47,663 nucleotides of DNA from positions 1-47,663 of the forward strand of contig DVDU01000096.1 in assembly GCA_015296065.1 (NCBI GenBank), in the 5' to 3' direction. A program made the position numbers and the translations under genes. Below are positions 7,059 through 16,078 of this stretch, one piece after another. Below the pieces are notes generated by a model. It was not told where the DNA came from, made no database searches, and was given only the letters and a program-made list of their open reading frames with translations. The stretch's first letter is position 1; each line of letters starts with the position of its first letter. Origin of the DNA: Oscillatoriaceae cyanobacterium M33_DOE_052. Its GTDB lineage: Bacteria; Cyanobacteriota; Cyanobacteriia; Cyanobacteriales; Laspinemataceae.

Positions 7059-10000
7059 ATGACCAGCAGTTACAGCGCTGAGCAGATTCAAGTTTTAGAA
7101 GGTCTCGAACCGGTCCGCAAGCGACCGGGGATGTACATCGGTTCTACCGGTCCGCGAGGACTCCACCATCTAGTGTACGAGGTAGTGGACAACTCTATCG
7201 ATGAGGCGCTAGCTGGTTATTGCACTCATATAGAAGTTGACCTGAATGCCGATGGATCCGTCAGTGTGACTGATGATGGCAGGGGTATTCCCACCGATAC
7301 CCACACGAAAACGGGGAAATCGGCTCTAGAAACGGTGATGACGGTCCTGCACGCTGGGGGCAAGTTTGGCGGTGGCGGTTACAAGGTGTCGGGGGGTCTG
7401 CACGGGGTAGGGGTTTCGGTGGTGAACGCCCTATCGGAGTGGGTGGATGTGACCGTATGGCGAGATAAAAAGGTACATAAACAGCGCTATGAGCGGGGCA
7501 TACCGGCTACGGAGTTGAAATCTAACAGTATCACCGAAGACCTCCACGGAACTTCGGTTCAGTTCCTGCCAGATAAGCAAATTTTTACTACCGATACCCA
7601 GTTTGATTATAGTACGATCGCCGGACGCTTGCGGGAGTTGGCGTTTCTGAATGCGGGAGTAAAAATCACCCTGACGGATAACCGCCTAGAGTTGCTCGGT
7701 AAGAGTGAGCCAAAGATAGAAACCTACTGCTATGAAGGCGGGATCCGGGAATATGTGGCTTACATGAACCGGGACAAACAATCCCTGCACGAGGAAATTA
7801 TTTACGTTTCGGGAGAACGGAATAATGTGCAGGTAGAAGCGTCTTTACAATGGTGCGTTGATGCTTATAATGATAATTTGCTCGGTTTTGCCAACAACAT
7901 CCGCACAGTGGATGGGGGCACGCACCTGGAAGGTTTGAAAGCGGTGCTGACGCGGACGCTGAATAATATTGCCCGCAAGCGGAATAAGTTAAAGGAAAAA
8001 GATGCCAATCTGGCGGGGGAAAATATTCGGGAAGGTTTGACCTGCGTGATTTCGGTGAAGGTGCCGGACCCGGAGTTTGAAGGGCAAACGAAAACGAAGC
8101 TGGGGAATACGGAAGTCCGAGGGATTGTGGATTCTCTGGTGGGGGAAGCGCTGACGGAATATTTAGAATTTCGGCCAGCGGTAGCAGATACGATTTTGGA
8201 TAAAGCTATCCAGGCGTTTAAGGCGGCGGAAGCTGCCCGCTTGGCGCGGGAACAGGTGCGCCGGAAATCGGTGTTGGAGTCTTCGCCTTTGCCAGGGAAA
8301 TTGGCTGATTGTAGTAGTCGCAATCCGGCGGAATCGGAAATATATATCGTGGAAGGGGATTCAGCCGGCGGCTGTTTTCATGGCGATACAAAAATAGCTC
8401 TGGCTGATGGTCGTCACCTGAGTTTTAAGGAACTGGTGGCGGAACAGGCAGTGGGTCGGGAGCATTTTTGCTACACCATTCGCCATGATGGTAAAGTCGG
8501 TATTGAGCGCATTCTCCACCCCCGGATTACCAAAACTGATGCGGCAGTGGTGCGGGTGACGTTGGATAATGGGGAAACGATCGTCTGCACCCCAGATCAT
8601 CGGTTTATGCTGCGCTCTGGTTCCTATAAACCAGCCGCTGAGTTGACGCCCCAGGATTCCCTCATGCCCTTGTATCGCCAAATATCGAGTCAGGCGAATC
8701 CCGGCATTACGATTGATGGCTATGAAATGACCTGGAACCCGGCTTCTGATTCGTGGCTCTTCACCCATACTCTGGCTGATTGGTGGAATCGCTGGCAGGG
8801 AGTTTATACAGAAGCGGCGGGAGACCACTGTCATCATCAGGACTTTAACAAGCGGAACAACAACCCCACTAATATTCAGCGGCTACCTGCTGCAGTTCAT
8901 CTGGCTTTACATCAAAAGCATGTGGCTCGAACCTTGCATCGCCCGGAGGTAATTGAAAAATGTCGCCAGTTGCGGCAAACCGAAGCCTTCCGGATTCGTA
9001 TGAGCCAACGGATGCAGGAGCCACACACCCAGGCGATTTTATCTGCCCAAGCCAAAGTTCAATGGCAAGATGAGGCGTACAAAGCCTATATGGCTCAGAA
9101 GTGGAAAGATTTCTATGAAGCCAATCCAGACTATCAAGCTGAAAACCGTGAGCAGCTTAATCGGGCTCAACAACAATACTGGAGCCAAGAAGCTAATCGC
9201 TTAGCTCAGGCCGATCGTGTCCGTCTTTATTTTGACCAAAACCCAGAAAAGCGTGAGCTTTACTCCCTCAAAGCCCAGACGCAGTGGCAAGATCCGGATC
9301 TACGAGAATGGCGGCGTTCTAAAACCCAAGAACAGTGGAGCCCGGAATTTCGGGCGAAGCGTCGGGCGGCATTGCACCAAACTTATTACCGCAAAACCCT
9401 AGCTGCTCTCAAGCAGATTGAAGTTGAGCAAGGCGGTCTCGATCTAGAAGCCTACCGAGCCTATCGTCTGCAAACGAAGGATAAATCACTGCTGAAATTT
9501 GAGACATTCTGCGAACCGACAGGTCAGCGAAGCTATCGCTACTTTGAGGGTAATGCTGCCTTGGCCCTGGAAGCAGTGGCCAACTACAATCACCGCGTGG
9601 TGTCTGTGGAATGGTTATCAGAGCGTTTCGATGTTTACGATATTGAAGTGCCCCATACCCATAACTTTGCTTTGGCGAGTGGGGTGTTTGTTCACAATAG
9701 TGCCAAACAAGGACGCGATCGCAGTTTCCAAGCGATTCTCCCTCTACGCGGTAAAATCCTCAATATCGAAAAAACTGACGACGCCAAAATATACAAAAAT
9801 ACGGAAATTCAAGCACTTATCTCCGCTCTCGGCTTAGGGATAAAAGGTGAGGAATTCGATGCCTCACAATTGCGCTATCATCGCGTCATTTGTATGACTG
9901 ACGCTGACGTAGATGGCGCTCACATACGTACCTTACTTCTCACTTTCTTCTACCGCTATCAGCGGGAACTGGTGGACCAGGGGTATGTGTATATTGCTTG

Positions 10001-10322
10001 CCCTCCTTTATACAAGGTGGAGCGGGGCAAGAATCATACTTACTGCTATAGCGATCGGGAACTACAGTCCCATCTGGCGACTCTCCCCGCCAACGCTAAC
10101 TACACCATCCAACGGTTTAAAGGTTTAGGGGAAATGATGCCCGCACAGTTGTGGGAAACCACCATGAACCCAGAAAGCCGAACCCTAAAACGGGTGGAAA
10201 TTGAAGATGCGGCGGAAGCGGACCGCATCTTTACCATCCTCATGGGCGATCGGGTTGGGCCCCGCCGCGAGTTCATCGAAACTTACGGCTCCAAACTCAA
10301 CCTCACTGACCTCGATATCTAA
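7059..10322 (+). CDS. gyrB: DNA gyrase subunit B containing an intein
   Basis: GyrB is the ATPase subunit of DNA gyrase, which introduces negative supercoils. The 1087-residue precursor has the N-terminal GHKL ATPase start (GLEPVRKRPGMYIGST near 15-30, VVDNSIDEALAG near 45-56, GGLHGVGVSVVNALSEW near 111-127). The TOPRIM domain begins at EGDSAGG near 432-438, then is interrupted by an intein at residues 439-880. It resumes with SAKQGRDRSFQAILPLRGK and continues through MTDADVDGAHIRTLLLTFFY near 946 and the C-terminal QRFKGLGEMMPAQLWETTMNP (QRFKGLGEM, WETTMNP). After removal of 442 residues the host protein is 645 residues, normal for gyrB. The mature enzyme needs splicing because the intein splits the TOPRIM active site. 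Confidence 0.98.
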   Translation: MTSSYSAEQIQVLEGLEPVRKRPGMYIGSTGPRGLHHLVYEVVDNSIDEALAGYCTHIEVDLNADGSVSVTDDGRGIPTDTHTKTGKSALETVMTVLHAGGKFGGGGYKVSGGLHGVGVSVVNALSEWVDVTVWRDKKVHKQRYERGIPATELKSNSITEDLHGTSVQFLPDKQIFTTDTQFDYSTIAGRLRELAFLNAGVKITLTDNRLELLGKSEPKIETYCYEGGIREYVAYMNRDKQSLHEEIIYVSGERNNVQVEASLQWCVDAYNDNLLGFANNIRTVDGGTHLEGLKAVLTRTLNNIARKRNKLKEKDANLAGENIREGLTCVISVKVPDPEFEGQTKTKLGNTEVRGIVDSLVGEALTEYLEFRPAVADTILDKAIQAFKAAEAARLAREQVRRKSVLESSPLPGKLADCSSRNPAESEIYIVEGDSAGGCFHGDTKIALADGRHLSFKELVAEQAVGREHFCYTIRHDGKVGIERILHPRITKTDAAVVRVTLDNGETIVCTPDHRFMLRSGSYKPAAELTPQDSLMPLYRQISSQANPGITIDGYEMTWNPASDSWLFTHTLADWWNRWQGVYTEAAGDHCHHQDFNKRNNNPTNIQRLPAAVHLALHQKHVARTLHRPEVIEKCRQLRQTEAFRIRMSQRMQEPHTQAILSAQAKVQWQDEAYKAYMAQKWKDFYEANPDYQAENREQLNRAQQQYWSQEANRLAQADRVRLYFDQNPEKRELYSLKAQTQWQDPDLREWRRSKTQEQWSPEFRAKRRAALHQTYYRKTLAALKQIEVEQGGLDLEAYRAYRLQTKDKSLLKFETFCEPTGQRSYRYFEGNAALALEAVANYNHRVVSVEWLSERFDVYDIEVPHTHNFALASGVFVHNSAKQGRDRSFQAILPLRGKILNIEKTDDAKIYKNTEIQALISALGLGIKGEEFDASQLRYHRVICMTDADVDGAHIRTLLLTFFYRYQRELVDQGYVYIACPPLYKVERGKNHTYCYSDRELQSHLATLPANANYTIQRFKGLGEMMPAQLWETTMNPESRTLKRVEIEDAAEADRIFTILMGDRVGPRREFIETYGSKLNLTDLDI
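8373..9698 (+). other. GyrB intein with HNH-type homing endonuclease region (442 residues)
   Basis: The intein starts at Cys439 (CFHGDTKIALADGRHLSF, splicing block A) and ends at Asn880 (block F/G: VYDIEVPHTHNFALASG then VFVHN), followed by Ser881 of the host. Block B is present as GETIVCTPDHRFMLRSG. All splicing residues (Cys1, the TPDH His, the penultimate His, terminal Asn and +1 Ser) are intact, so splicing should work. Residues about 589-616 contain CHHQDFNKRNNNPTNIQRL and HLALHQKH, an HNH endonuclease pattern. Insertion between DSAGG and SAKQGRD is the same as for the known Synechocystis GyrB intein, which as I recall is about 435 residues and similar throughout. It therefore appears to be a full-length rather than mini-intein. 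Confidence 0.97.
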
Positions 10323-10331
10323 CCTGTCCTC

Positions 10332-10353
10332 GGGGCGAACTGTGGTTCGCCCC
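10332..10353 (+). terminator. Hairpin after gyrB (terminator-like, REP family)
   Basis: GGGGCGAAC (10332-10340) pairs with GTTCGCCCC (10345-10353) around TGTG, ten bases after the gyrB stop. There is no T run after it, so intrinsic termination is uncertain. An almost identical hairpin at 31662-31683 marks it as a dispersed palindrome. Confidence 0.5.
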
Positions 10354-10723
10354 CTTCTGGGCAAGATACCGGGAGGCTAAATGGACCGCCCCTCAATGCT
10401 TAAATAATTATCAAAAATTGGCTTAATCGTTGAAAAATCCGGGAGTATGCGCTAAAATTAGCCCTCGCCAAAGCTGATAGCATCCATCACCCTAGAGATT
10501 CTTAAATAATTATCAAAAATCCGCTCTTCCCCTCAAATATAGGGCAGGATAATGAACATAGGAAGATTTAAATCCCGGCCAATAAACCGGGCTGCTCAAC
10601 CAAAATATCGGGTTTCTACCAGATTGATTGAGTAAAGAACCCAATTGCTGAGCCAGACGAAAAATCTGGTCGATCGCAGAACTTAATTAGACAGATTTAA
10701 TCTATCTGACGGAGAATAGACCA
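10354..10723 (+). promoter_or_regulatory. Long ilvB leader with a 20-bp direct repeat and hairpins
   Basis: No gene is visible in this 370-base gap. It holds a perfect 20-base direct repeat, CTTAAATAATTATCAAAAAT, at 10399-10418 and 10501-10520. Nearer ilvB are a CCAGA...TCTGG hairpin (about 10653-10669) and an imperfect AGACAGAT...ATCTATCT inverted repeat (10689-10709). GGAG at 10711-10714 is the ribosome site, nine bases before the ATG. The spaced AT-rich repeats could bind a regulator, which is an inference. Confidence 0.45.
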
Positions 10724-12556
10724 ATGCAGATGATAGACAGAGTAGCAGTGGGGAGAGTATCCGGCGCTTTTGCCCTGATTGATAGCTTGAAACGCCACGG
10801 AGTCAAGCATATTTTCGGATATCCCGGGGGAGCAAATCTGCCAATTTATGACGAAATCTACAAAGCAGAAACTGCAGGAGATTTGCAGCATTTTTTAGTC
10901 AGACACGAACAGGGAGCCGCCCACGCCGCCGATGGCTACGCCCGGGCTACGGGGAAAGTGGGAGTTTGCTTAGCCACATCTGGACCGGGGGCAACTAATT
11001 TAGTCACCGGGTTGGCAACGGCGAGCCTGGACTCGGTGCCCCTAGTGGCGATTACCGGTCAAGTGCCCCGGGGCGCGATCGGCTCTGACGCCTTCCAAGA
11101 AATCGATATTTTCGGCATTACTTTGCCCATTGTCAAGCATTCCTATTTAGTGCGCGAAGCCCGAGACATCCCTCGCGTCGTTGCCGAAGCCTTCCACCTC
11201 GCCAGTACCGGTAGGCCCGGTCCAGTGCTGATTGACATCCCGAAGGATGTGGGGGTAGAGCAGTTTGATTATGTCCCCGTGGAGCCGGGAACGGTGAAAC
11301 TATCGGGATACCGTCCCACGGTGAAGGGAAATCCCCGACAAATTAATTTAGCGCTACAGCTAATTCGGGAAGCTCATAGACCTTTGCTTTATGTGGGTGG
11401 GGGCGCGATCGCCTCTGGGGCCCACGCCGAAATCCAAGAACTGGCCGAACATTTCCAAATCCCCGTCACTACCACCCTGATGGGGAAAGGTGCTTTTGAC
11501 GAACACCACACCCTGTCTCTAGGAATGCTCGGGATGCACGGCACGGCTTATGCTAACTTCGCCGTCAGTGACTGCGACTTACTCATCGCCGTGGGGGCCC
11601 GCTTCGATGACCGCGTGACCGGGAAACTCGATGAGTTCGCCAAGAGCGCCAAAGTGATTCACATCGATATCGACCCCGCCGAAGTGGGCAAAAACCGGAA
11701 ACCGGACGTGCCGATCGTCGGAGACGTGCGGCAAGTGCTGGTGGATCTGTTGCGCCGCAGCCACGAATTAGGCAACGGTTTACCTCCCGAACAAACCCAA
11801 GCATGGCGCGATCGGATTGAACATTGGCGCGAGCAGTATCCCTTACAAGAACCCCACCCCGCCGACACCCTCTCCCCCCAAGAAGTAATCATAGAAATCA
11901 ACCGGCTCGCCAAAAAAGCCTATTTCACCACCGACGTGGGCCAACACCAAATGTGGTCCGCCCAGTTCCTCAAAACCGGACCCCGCCAGTGGGTTTCCAG
12001 TGCCGGTTTAGGCACAATGGGTTACGGTTTGCCCGCCGCCATTGGGGCAAAAGTCGCCCTGCATAATGAAACCGTCATTTGCATCAGCGGCGATGGCAGT
12101 TTCCAGATGAACATCCAGGAACTAGGCACGATCGCCCAATATAACATCGGCGTCAAAGCCGTAATCCTCAATAACGGCTGGTTGGGGATGGTGCGCCAAT
12201 GGCAAGAGACTTTCTACGATAAACATTACGAAGCCACGGACCTAGCAAAAGGCAGCCCCGATTTTGCCAAACTAGCCGAAATCTACGGCATCAAAGGCAT
12301 CACCGTGCGCTCTCGCGAGGAATTAAGTGAGGCAGTAGCCACCTTCCTCGCTCACCCCGGTCCTGTGATTATGGACGTGCGGGTGCAGCGGGAAGAAAAC
12401 TGTTACCCAATGGTGGCTCCCGGCAAAACCAACACGGAAATGATGGGTTTGCCCAACCTCCCCACCGCAGATGCAATGCCCCACCAGTGCCCCAACTGCG
12501 GCACCCACAACCCGTCTAGTCACAAGTGCTGCTCTGAATGTGGGACGAAACTGTAA
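10724..12556 (+). CDS. ilvB: Acetolactate synthase large subunit, with C-terminal zinc ribbon
   Basis: The enzyme condenses two pyruvates to acetolactate (valine/leucine), or pyruvate with 2-oxobutyrate to acetohydroxybutyrate (isoleucine), using thiamine diphosphate. The 610-residue protein has [15 protein letters not shown] near 33, the catalytic Glu in [21 protein letters not shown] ([16 protein letters not shown]) near 64, and a complete ThDP motif [19 protein letters not shown] running to [13 protein letters not shown]. Family domains N, M and C are all present. The last 25 residues form [22 protein letters not shown]-like zinc ribbon DNA-encoded sequence (CPNCG, CSECG), which is absent from enterobacterial IlvB. 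A GGAG ribosome site precedes the ATG. No small-subunit gene is adjacent. Confidence 0.95.
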   Translation: MQMIDRVAVGRVSGAFALIDSLKRHGVKHIFGYPGGANLPIYDEIYKAETAGDLQHFLVRHEQGAAHAADGYARATGKVGVCLATSGPGATNLVTGLATASLDSVPLVAITGQVPRGAIGSDAFQEIDIFGITLPIVKHSYLVREARDIPRVVAEAFHLASTGRPGPVLIDIPKDVGVEQFDYVPVEPGTVKLSGYRPTVKGNPRQINLALQLIREAHRPLLYVGGGAIASGAHAEIQELAEHFQIPVTTTLMGKGAFDEHHTLSLGMLGMHGTAYANFAVSDCDLLIAVGARFDDRVTGKLDEFAKSAKVIHIDIDPAEVGKNRKPDVPIVGDVRQVLVDLLRRSHELGNGLPPEQTQAWRDRIEHWREQYPLQEPHPADTLSPQEVIIEINRLAKKAYFTTDVGQHQMWSAQFLKTGPRQWVSSAGLGTMGYGLPAAIGAKVALHNETVICISGDGSFQMNIQELGTIAQYNIGVKAVILNNGWLGMVRQWQETFYDKHYEATDLAKGSPDFAKLAEIYGIKGITVRSREELSEAVATFLAHPGPVIMDVRVQREENCYPMVAPGKTNTEMMGLPNLPTADAMPHQCPNCGTHNPSSHKCCSECGTKL

Positions 12557-12561
12557 TCTTA

Positions 12562-12818
12562 GTCATTTGTCCCAAGTCATTTGTCCTTAGTCACTTGCTA
12601 AGGGCACAGCATCATTAAGATTTGGGGTCAAACCCAGAAACCGGGAATAAGCGCCGAGAATCTATGTTGATCAAAGAGATATCTGTTCAGAAGCCCGGTT
12701 TCTTGCCCAAATGACCAATGACCAATGACCAATGACCAATGACCAATCTAGGGTGGGCAAAAGCCAAACGCCATTATCTTCAGCCAAGATTTGATGTGGC
12801 GGGCTTTTGCCCACCCTA
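12562..12818. repeat. Composite repeat region between ilvB and the kinase gene
   Basis: Three repeat types are packed here: GTCATTT/GTCCTTA heptamers at 12562-12600, an AGAAACCGGG...CCCGGTTTCT inverted pair near 12636-12705, and AATGACC heptamers at 12713-12747. It ends with a palindromic element whose arms TAGGGTGGGCAAAAGCC (12749-12765) and GGCTTTTGCCCACCCTA (12802-12818) are perfect complements. The same element type occurs at 47037-47100. The CTA at 12816-12818 is the TAG stop of the minus-strand kinase gene. Confidence 0.8.
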
Positions 12819-13928
12819 CTCAGATATGGGGATTGATTCTTGGAATAACGGCAGGATAATGTAGAAAGTTGTACCAGACTCAGCGCTAGATTCAAACCAA
12901 ATTTGACCGCCGTGAGCATCGATAATGGATTTGGCGATCGCGGTGCCCAAACCAGTACCGCTGCGCTTGCCGAAAGTCACGAAAGGTTCAAAAAGGCGAT
13001 CGCGAATCGCTTCCGGGATGCCCGGTCCATTATCCGCAATCTTGATTTCCACCCATTGATCCTTAGTCACCGCCGCGATCGACACCCTACCACGGCGGTT
13101 CTCGAAAGCATCCACCGCATTACCCACAATATTTTGCCAAACCCGCATCAACTTGTTTTCATCAGCGGCGATCACCGCATCCTCCACCTCCAACACAAAA
13201 TCCACATTAGCATTGGTAAAATAAATATTATTCAGCTTTTTAAATCTCTGAATAATGTCTGATAATCGCAGAGGTTTTTTCTCCAAAACCGTGCTGCCCC
13301 GGGTAAATTCCAGCACCTCCTCCGCCATTGCCGACATCCGCATCACCTGCGCTTGAATCAAATCGCACCACTCCACAGTTTCCTCATCCGGGTGCATTTC
13401 TTTCAGCATCGAACTAGAAAGCTGAATCCCAGTAAAAGGGCTTTTGAAATCGTGAACAATAGTATTAACCATTTCACCGACCAAAGCCATTTTTTGCTTA
13501 TGTACGATCTGGCTCACATATCGCTCCGTGGTATAGCGCAAGTATTGAATGATATGCCCAAACAATTTCAGCACCACCCGACCAGGAGAGCGATCCAAAA
13601 TGTCCATGAGCTGGTCCCTGGGAATCTTCGCCAGAGTAACCGGTCCACAAGCTATGGCTCTAGCACTGCGGGGTTGTCCGTCCAAAACTCCGAACTCCCC
13701 GAAAAACTCGTCAGGACTCGCCAAAGCAATAGTTTGATACTGTTGCGGACCGATACGCTTGCTGAATTCCACTTCCCCTTCCAAGACCAGATATAAGCAA
13801 TCGGGGATTTCGCTTTCTTCAAAAATCACCGCTTGCGGTGAAAAATGCTCCATAATTGCCAGTTGGCACAGTTCTGCCGCTTGCGGTGGCTCAAAATACG
13901 ATAAAAATCGGTGTGATTGCAGATCCAT
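12816..13928 (-). CDS. Histidine kinase with N-terminal cyclic-nucleotide-binding domain
   Basis: The 370-residue protein starts with a CRP-type cyclic-nucleotide-binding domain (about 1-125: FSPQAVIFEESEIPDCLYLV (20 residues), GEFGVLDGQPRSARAIA near 91-107 as the phosphate-binding cassette). It is followed by a HisKA-like region with His159 in NTIVHDFKSPFTGIQ and a HATPase domain with WQNIVGNAVDAF (N box), IADNGPGIPEAI (G1) and GKRSGTGLGTAIAKSIIDAHGG (GTGLGTAIAKSI, G2). There are no membrane segments, so it is cytosolic. The cassette sequence GEFGVLDGQPRSARA has the Arg and Gly-Glu expected for cyclic-nucleotide binding, suggesting cAMP/cGMP input, although this is inferred. No response regulator is adjacent. 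The TAG stop lies at the tip of a palindromic repeat. Confidence 0.92.
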   Translation of the reverse strand: MDLQSHRFLSYFEPPQAAELCQLAIMEHFSPQAVIFEESEIPDCLYLVLEGEVEFSKRIGPQQYQTIALASPDEFFGEFGVLDGQPRSARAIACGPVTLAKIPRDQLMDILDRSPGRVVLKLFGHIIQYLRYTTERYVSQIVHKQKMALVGEMVNTIVHDFKSPFTGIQLSSSMLKEMHPDEETVEWCDLIQAQVMRMSAMAEEVLEFTRGSTVLEKKPLRLSDIIQRFKKLNNIYFTNANVDFVLEVEDAVIAADENKLMRVWQNIVGNAVDAFENRRGRVSIAAVTKDQWVEIKIADNGPGIPEAIRDRLFEPFVTFGKRSGTGLGTAIAKSIIDAHGGQIWFESSAESGTTFYIILPLFQESIPISE

Positions 13929-14911
13929 TTACCCAACTACCCCTGCACAGCTAATCTCAAAGTCGTCGATTCTATCTTAAACACGTAGCGATGACGGGTG
14001 ACACCCCCTACCCCATTCTCAGCCCGACTGTAGGGGATGTGACCTGGACCCGCTCACCCTGTGGGTGGGTCACAAAAGCCTCACCACACCGACGTACAGA
14101 GACGGTCAAAACCCCCACAACCACAAACACCATCAGGCGTCGCGTGAGCATCGAACCCCATCAGCTCCCCTTTGACCACACCCAGGTCTGCTATCCACTG
14201 TAAAATCTAAACCGCCAAATGTAAAATTATCTGGCTTTGCCTGCCCCCCCCTGGTGACGGGCAGATCATCTTAACATCTCGTCAGCTCCTGATAACAATT
14301 AGCCCTGAGAGAGATTGTAAAAATAAATCCAGAACTTTGTCCAATGATGAGCTACTAATCATTGCCCCCTATCTCTTGCTGGGAGAGGCGCTTGGGGTGA
14401 GGTCATCTGCCAGATAGACTGGCAAACCGCTGTATTCAAGGCTATCAGGGTCTGTTTGGGAAACGCTCCCCCCTTTTTCTCCTCTTTTCTCCCCCCTACC
14501 CCTACCCCTGATTGCCCTGGCGAGTAAAAAAATTGATGCCTCTGGCTCGCCCAGATTGATTGGGAGGGATTAAGTGTCTTTAGATTTTATTTATAAAATC
14601 AGTCTAACAGCCTGCTTGCCCCAATGAGGAATGTGTCGGGAAATTTAGTTAATTGAATTTTTGTAAAAATTATGCCCAGTTAAAAATTTTAGATTAATTT
14701 AAGAAGGAGGAAAACTGGGATGGTTTTGAGTAATTTTCCCAATAGATGATGGAAAAATGCTAAGTAATAATGCTGCCTTTTGGGGGAAGAAGATGGCACC
14801 AGATAGTTGCAGCGCCGAGAGTGATCTCCCATTCCCCGATCGCCCCCCCAGGGGGCAGTACCGGCAAAGGATGTGCCGGTGGCGCGGCAGGGCGGGGAAC
14901 CATTGGCAGGT
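13929..14911. other. Gene-poor interval of 983 bases
   Basis: I see no well-supported gene here. A 47-residue minus-strand frame (14008-14151, described separately) is the only candidate. Other content is a CCCCTATCTCTTGCTGGGAGAGG-like repeat fragment (CTCTTGCTGGGAGAG near 14372-14388), pyrimidine tracts (14468-14512), an AT-rich stretch (14570-14700) and a GC-rich tail near 14835-14905 with GCCCCCCCAGGGGGC. An open frame at 14689-14922 on the minus strand has composition unlike its neighbours and no family features. Confidence 0.6.
14008..14151 (-). CDS. Possible small exported peptide (47 residues), weak
   Basis: The frame reads MLTRRLMVFVVVGVLTVSVRR and ends in SPTVGLRMG. It has basic residues followed by a hydrophobic stretch (residues 6-18), as in a signal peptide, then a short polar tail. 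There is no strong ribosome site, the family is unknown, and a frame this short can arise by chance. It is listed because nothing else explains this stretch. Confidence 0.15.
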   Translation of the reverse strand: MLTRRLMVFVVVGVLTVSVRRCGEAFVTHPQGERVQVTSPTVGLRMG

Positions 14912-15472
14912 CTAATCGTCAATGATATTAGCCCATGCAGGAAACGACGGGGGGAAAAAATTCACCTCATAGCCGGATTCCTCCCACTCTTGCACCCAAA
15001 GGGGGACTTTACCCTTTTCTGGTGTGGCGGAGAAAGTTCGATCGCCCAGTTCAATAATGTGAAATACCTGTTTGAGGGTATCCCCGCGATCGAGCGCCAA
15101 ACTCAGTACCTCATCTAGCACCGGATCAACGCGCTTCACTTTTTCTTTATCATCCTCAACCCAAACCAATTTTAGTGATTTGAGGGTTCTCGGACTCAAC
15201 TCGCTTTTAAAATACACCCGTTTGAGGGTGCCCACTGGTTCCAAGCTGCGCTCAATGCGGCGAATTTGCTGTACCCGCAGGTAGTGCCATTCCGCCAACC
15301 GCAAGCGCTCTTCGGCAGTAATCTCGCCTTTGCTAGTGGCATGCTTGTAGCCGTATCTCGCCAAAGAGCAGCCTAAATTAGCCAGCAGGTGGATTAACTC
15401 CCGCTCTTTCGGGGTCGCCTGTCGCCTACCCTCAGTTTTCGTTAATACCCGTCTTCTGGTGGTTGTGGTCAT
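14912..15472 (-). CDS. Hypothetical protein, 186 residues, family not recognised
   Basis: I do not recognise this protein. It is highly charged and soluble. It begins with a basic segment, TTTTRRRVLTKTEGRRQATP, and then a helical region with KERELIHLLANLGCSLARYG and EERLRLAEWHYLRVQQIRRI near 40-75. A beta-rich middle follows (LKRVYFKSELSPRTLKSLKL near 82-101), then a tail with WVQEWEESGYEVNFFPPSFP near 160-180. Codon use and amino acid balance look genuinely coding, unlike the opposite-strand frames. There are no transmembrane segments, and no conserved metal or nucleotide motif is visible. It stands alone between two gene-poor intervals, so context gives no clue. The basic N-terminus might bind nucleic acid, which is a guess. 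Confidence 0.65.
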   Translation of the reverse strand: MTTTTRRRVLTKTEGRRQATPKERELIHLLANLGCSLARYGYKHATSKGEITAEERLRLAEWHYLRVQQIRRIERSLEPVGTLKRVYFKSELSPRTLKSLKLVWVEDDKEKVKRVDPVLDEVLSLALDRGDTLKQVFHIIELGDRTFSATPEKGKVPLWVQEWEESGYEVNFFPPSFPAWANIIDD

Positions 15473-15594
15473 TCCGGTTTTCCCATGACTACAGAGTGGA
15501 AATGCGAGACGGGCTTCACCCCAAGAGCTGACTACTTGGGATGAACCCCGTCAAGATGAAATTCAAGACTGGTGGGATTTACGCCCGAGCTAGC

Positions 15595-15822
15595 TCAAGA
15601 GCCACTGCCCTGCTGCTTGCCGGTGTCGATGTCTTCTTGGTCGCCATCCTCATTAGTTCCAGTGTAGTTGACCTCGGTCAGACTATCCCGTGCGATCGCC
15701 GTCAGGCGTCGCGTTACCATCGCCTCTTGGGATGCCATCTGCCTGGAGATTGCCCCCTGCGGGGGTACAAAACCCAAAGCTGTGGCGGTAAGAACGCCAA
15801 AAACGATAGCTATTTTGTTCAT
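15595..15822 (-). CDS. Small predicted secreted protein (75 residues)
   Basis: ATG 15822 is preceded by AGGGG about eight bases upstream, favouring it over longer in-frame starts. The protein opens with MNKIAIVFGVLTATALGF, a typical signal peptide with a Lys and a 15-residue hydrophobic core. It continues with a short polar, acidic tail rich in Asp, Gly and Gln and ends GKQQGSGS. No cysteine or known domain is visible, so the function is unknown. It probably is exported to the periplasm or outside. It lies 122 bases downstream of the 186-residue orphan on the same strand order (upstream in transcription), so the two may be co-transcribed. Confidence 0.5.
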   Translation of the reverse strand: MNKIAIVFGVLTATALGFVPPQGAISRQMASQEAMVTRRLTAIARDSLTEVNYTGTNEDGDQEDIDTGKQQGSGS

Positions 15823-16030
15823 GAGATGCCCCTGATTTCCAAGCAACGTCACTATTAGACGGTTTGTCCCTGATAAAAGTGGGTTATTGCAATAGCCCTC
15901 TTGTATTCAGGCAGAGATGCCTGACATAATTAGACCATTGATAACCACTCTGATGGATCAAAAACGTCCTTAGTGACATTTAGTTTCCACCATACTGCAC
16001 CAGCCTTGCAGATTTGAGTAGAGGAGCCTA

Positions 16031-16078
16031 AGCCATCAGGGTGTTGAGCCATCAGGGTGTTCATCCATCAGGTTGTTT
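16031..16078. repeat. 16-bp tandem repeat, three units
   Basis: AGCCATCAGGGTGTTG is repeated at 16031-16046 and 16047-16062 (last base differs), then in a diverged form at 16063-16078. A further GCCATCAGGGG follows at 16083-16093. The array lies in a 1.48-kb stretch (15853-17334) with no intact gene; the rest of that stretch holds the relics, hairpins and MITE listed separately. Confidence 0.8.

Noticed and set aside
8361-8837. 158-codon minus-strand frame across the intein start
   Set aside because: It overlaps gyrB and its intein, which are certain, and its sequence shows no family pattern.
13991-14203. 70-codon plus-strand frame
   Set aside because: Pro/Thr-rich random-looking composition, no ribosome site and no recognisable features; the minus-strand small peptide in the same place is only weakly better.
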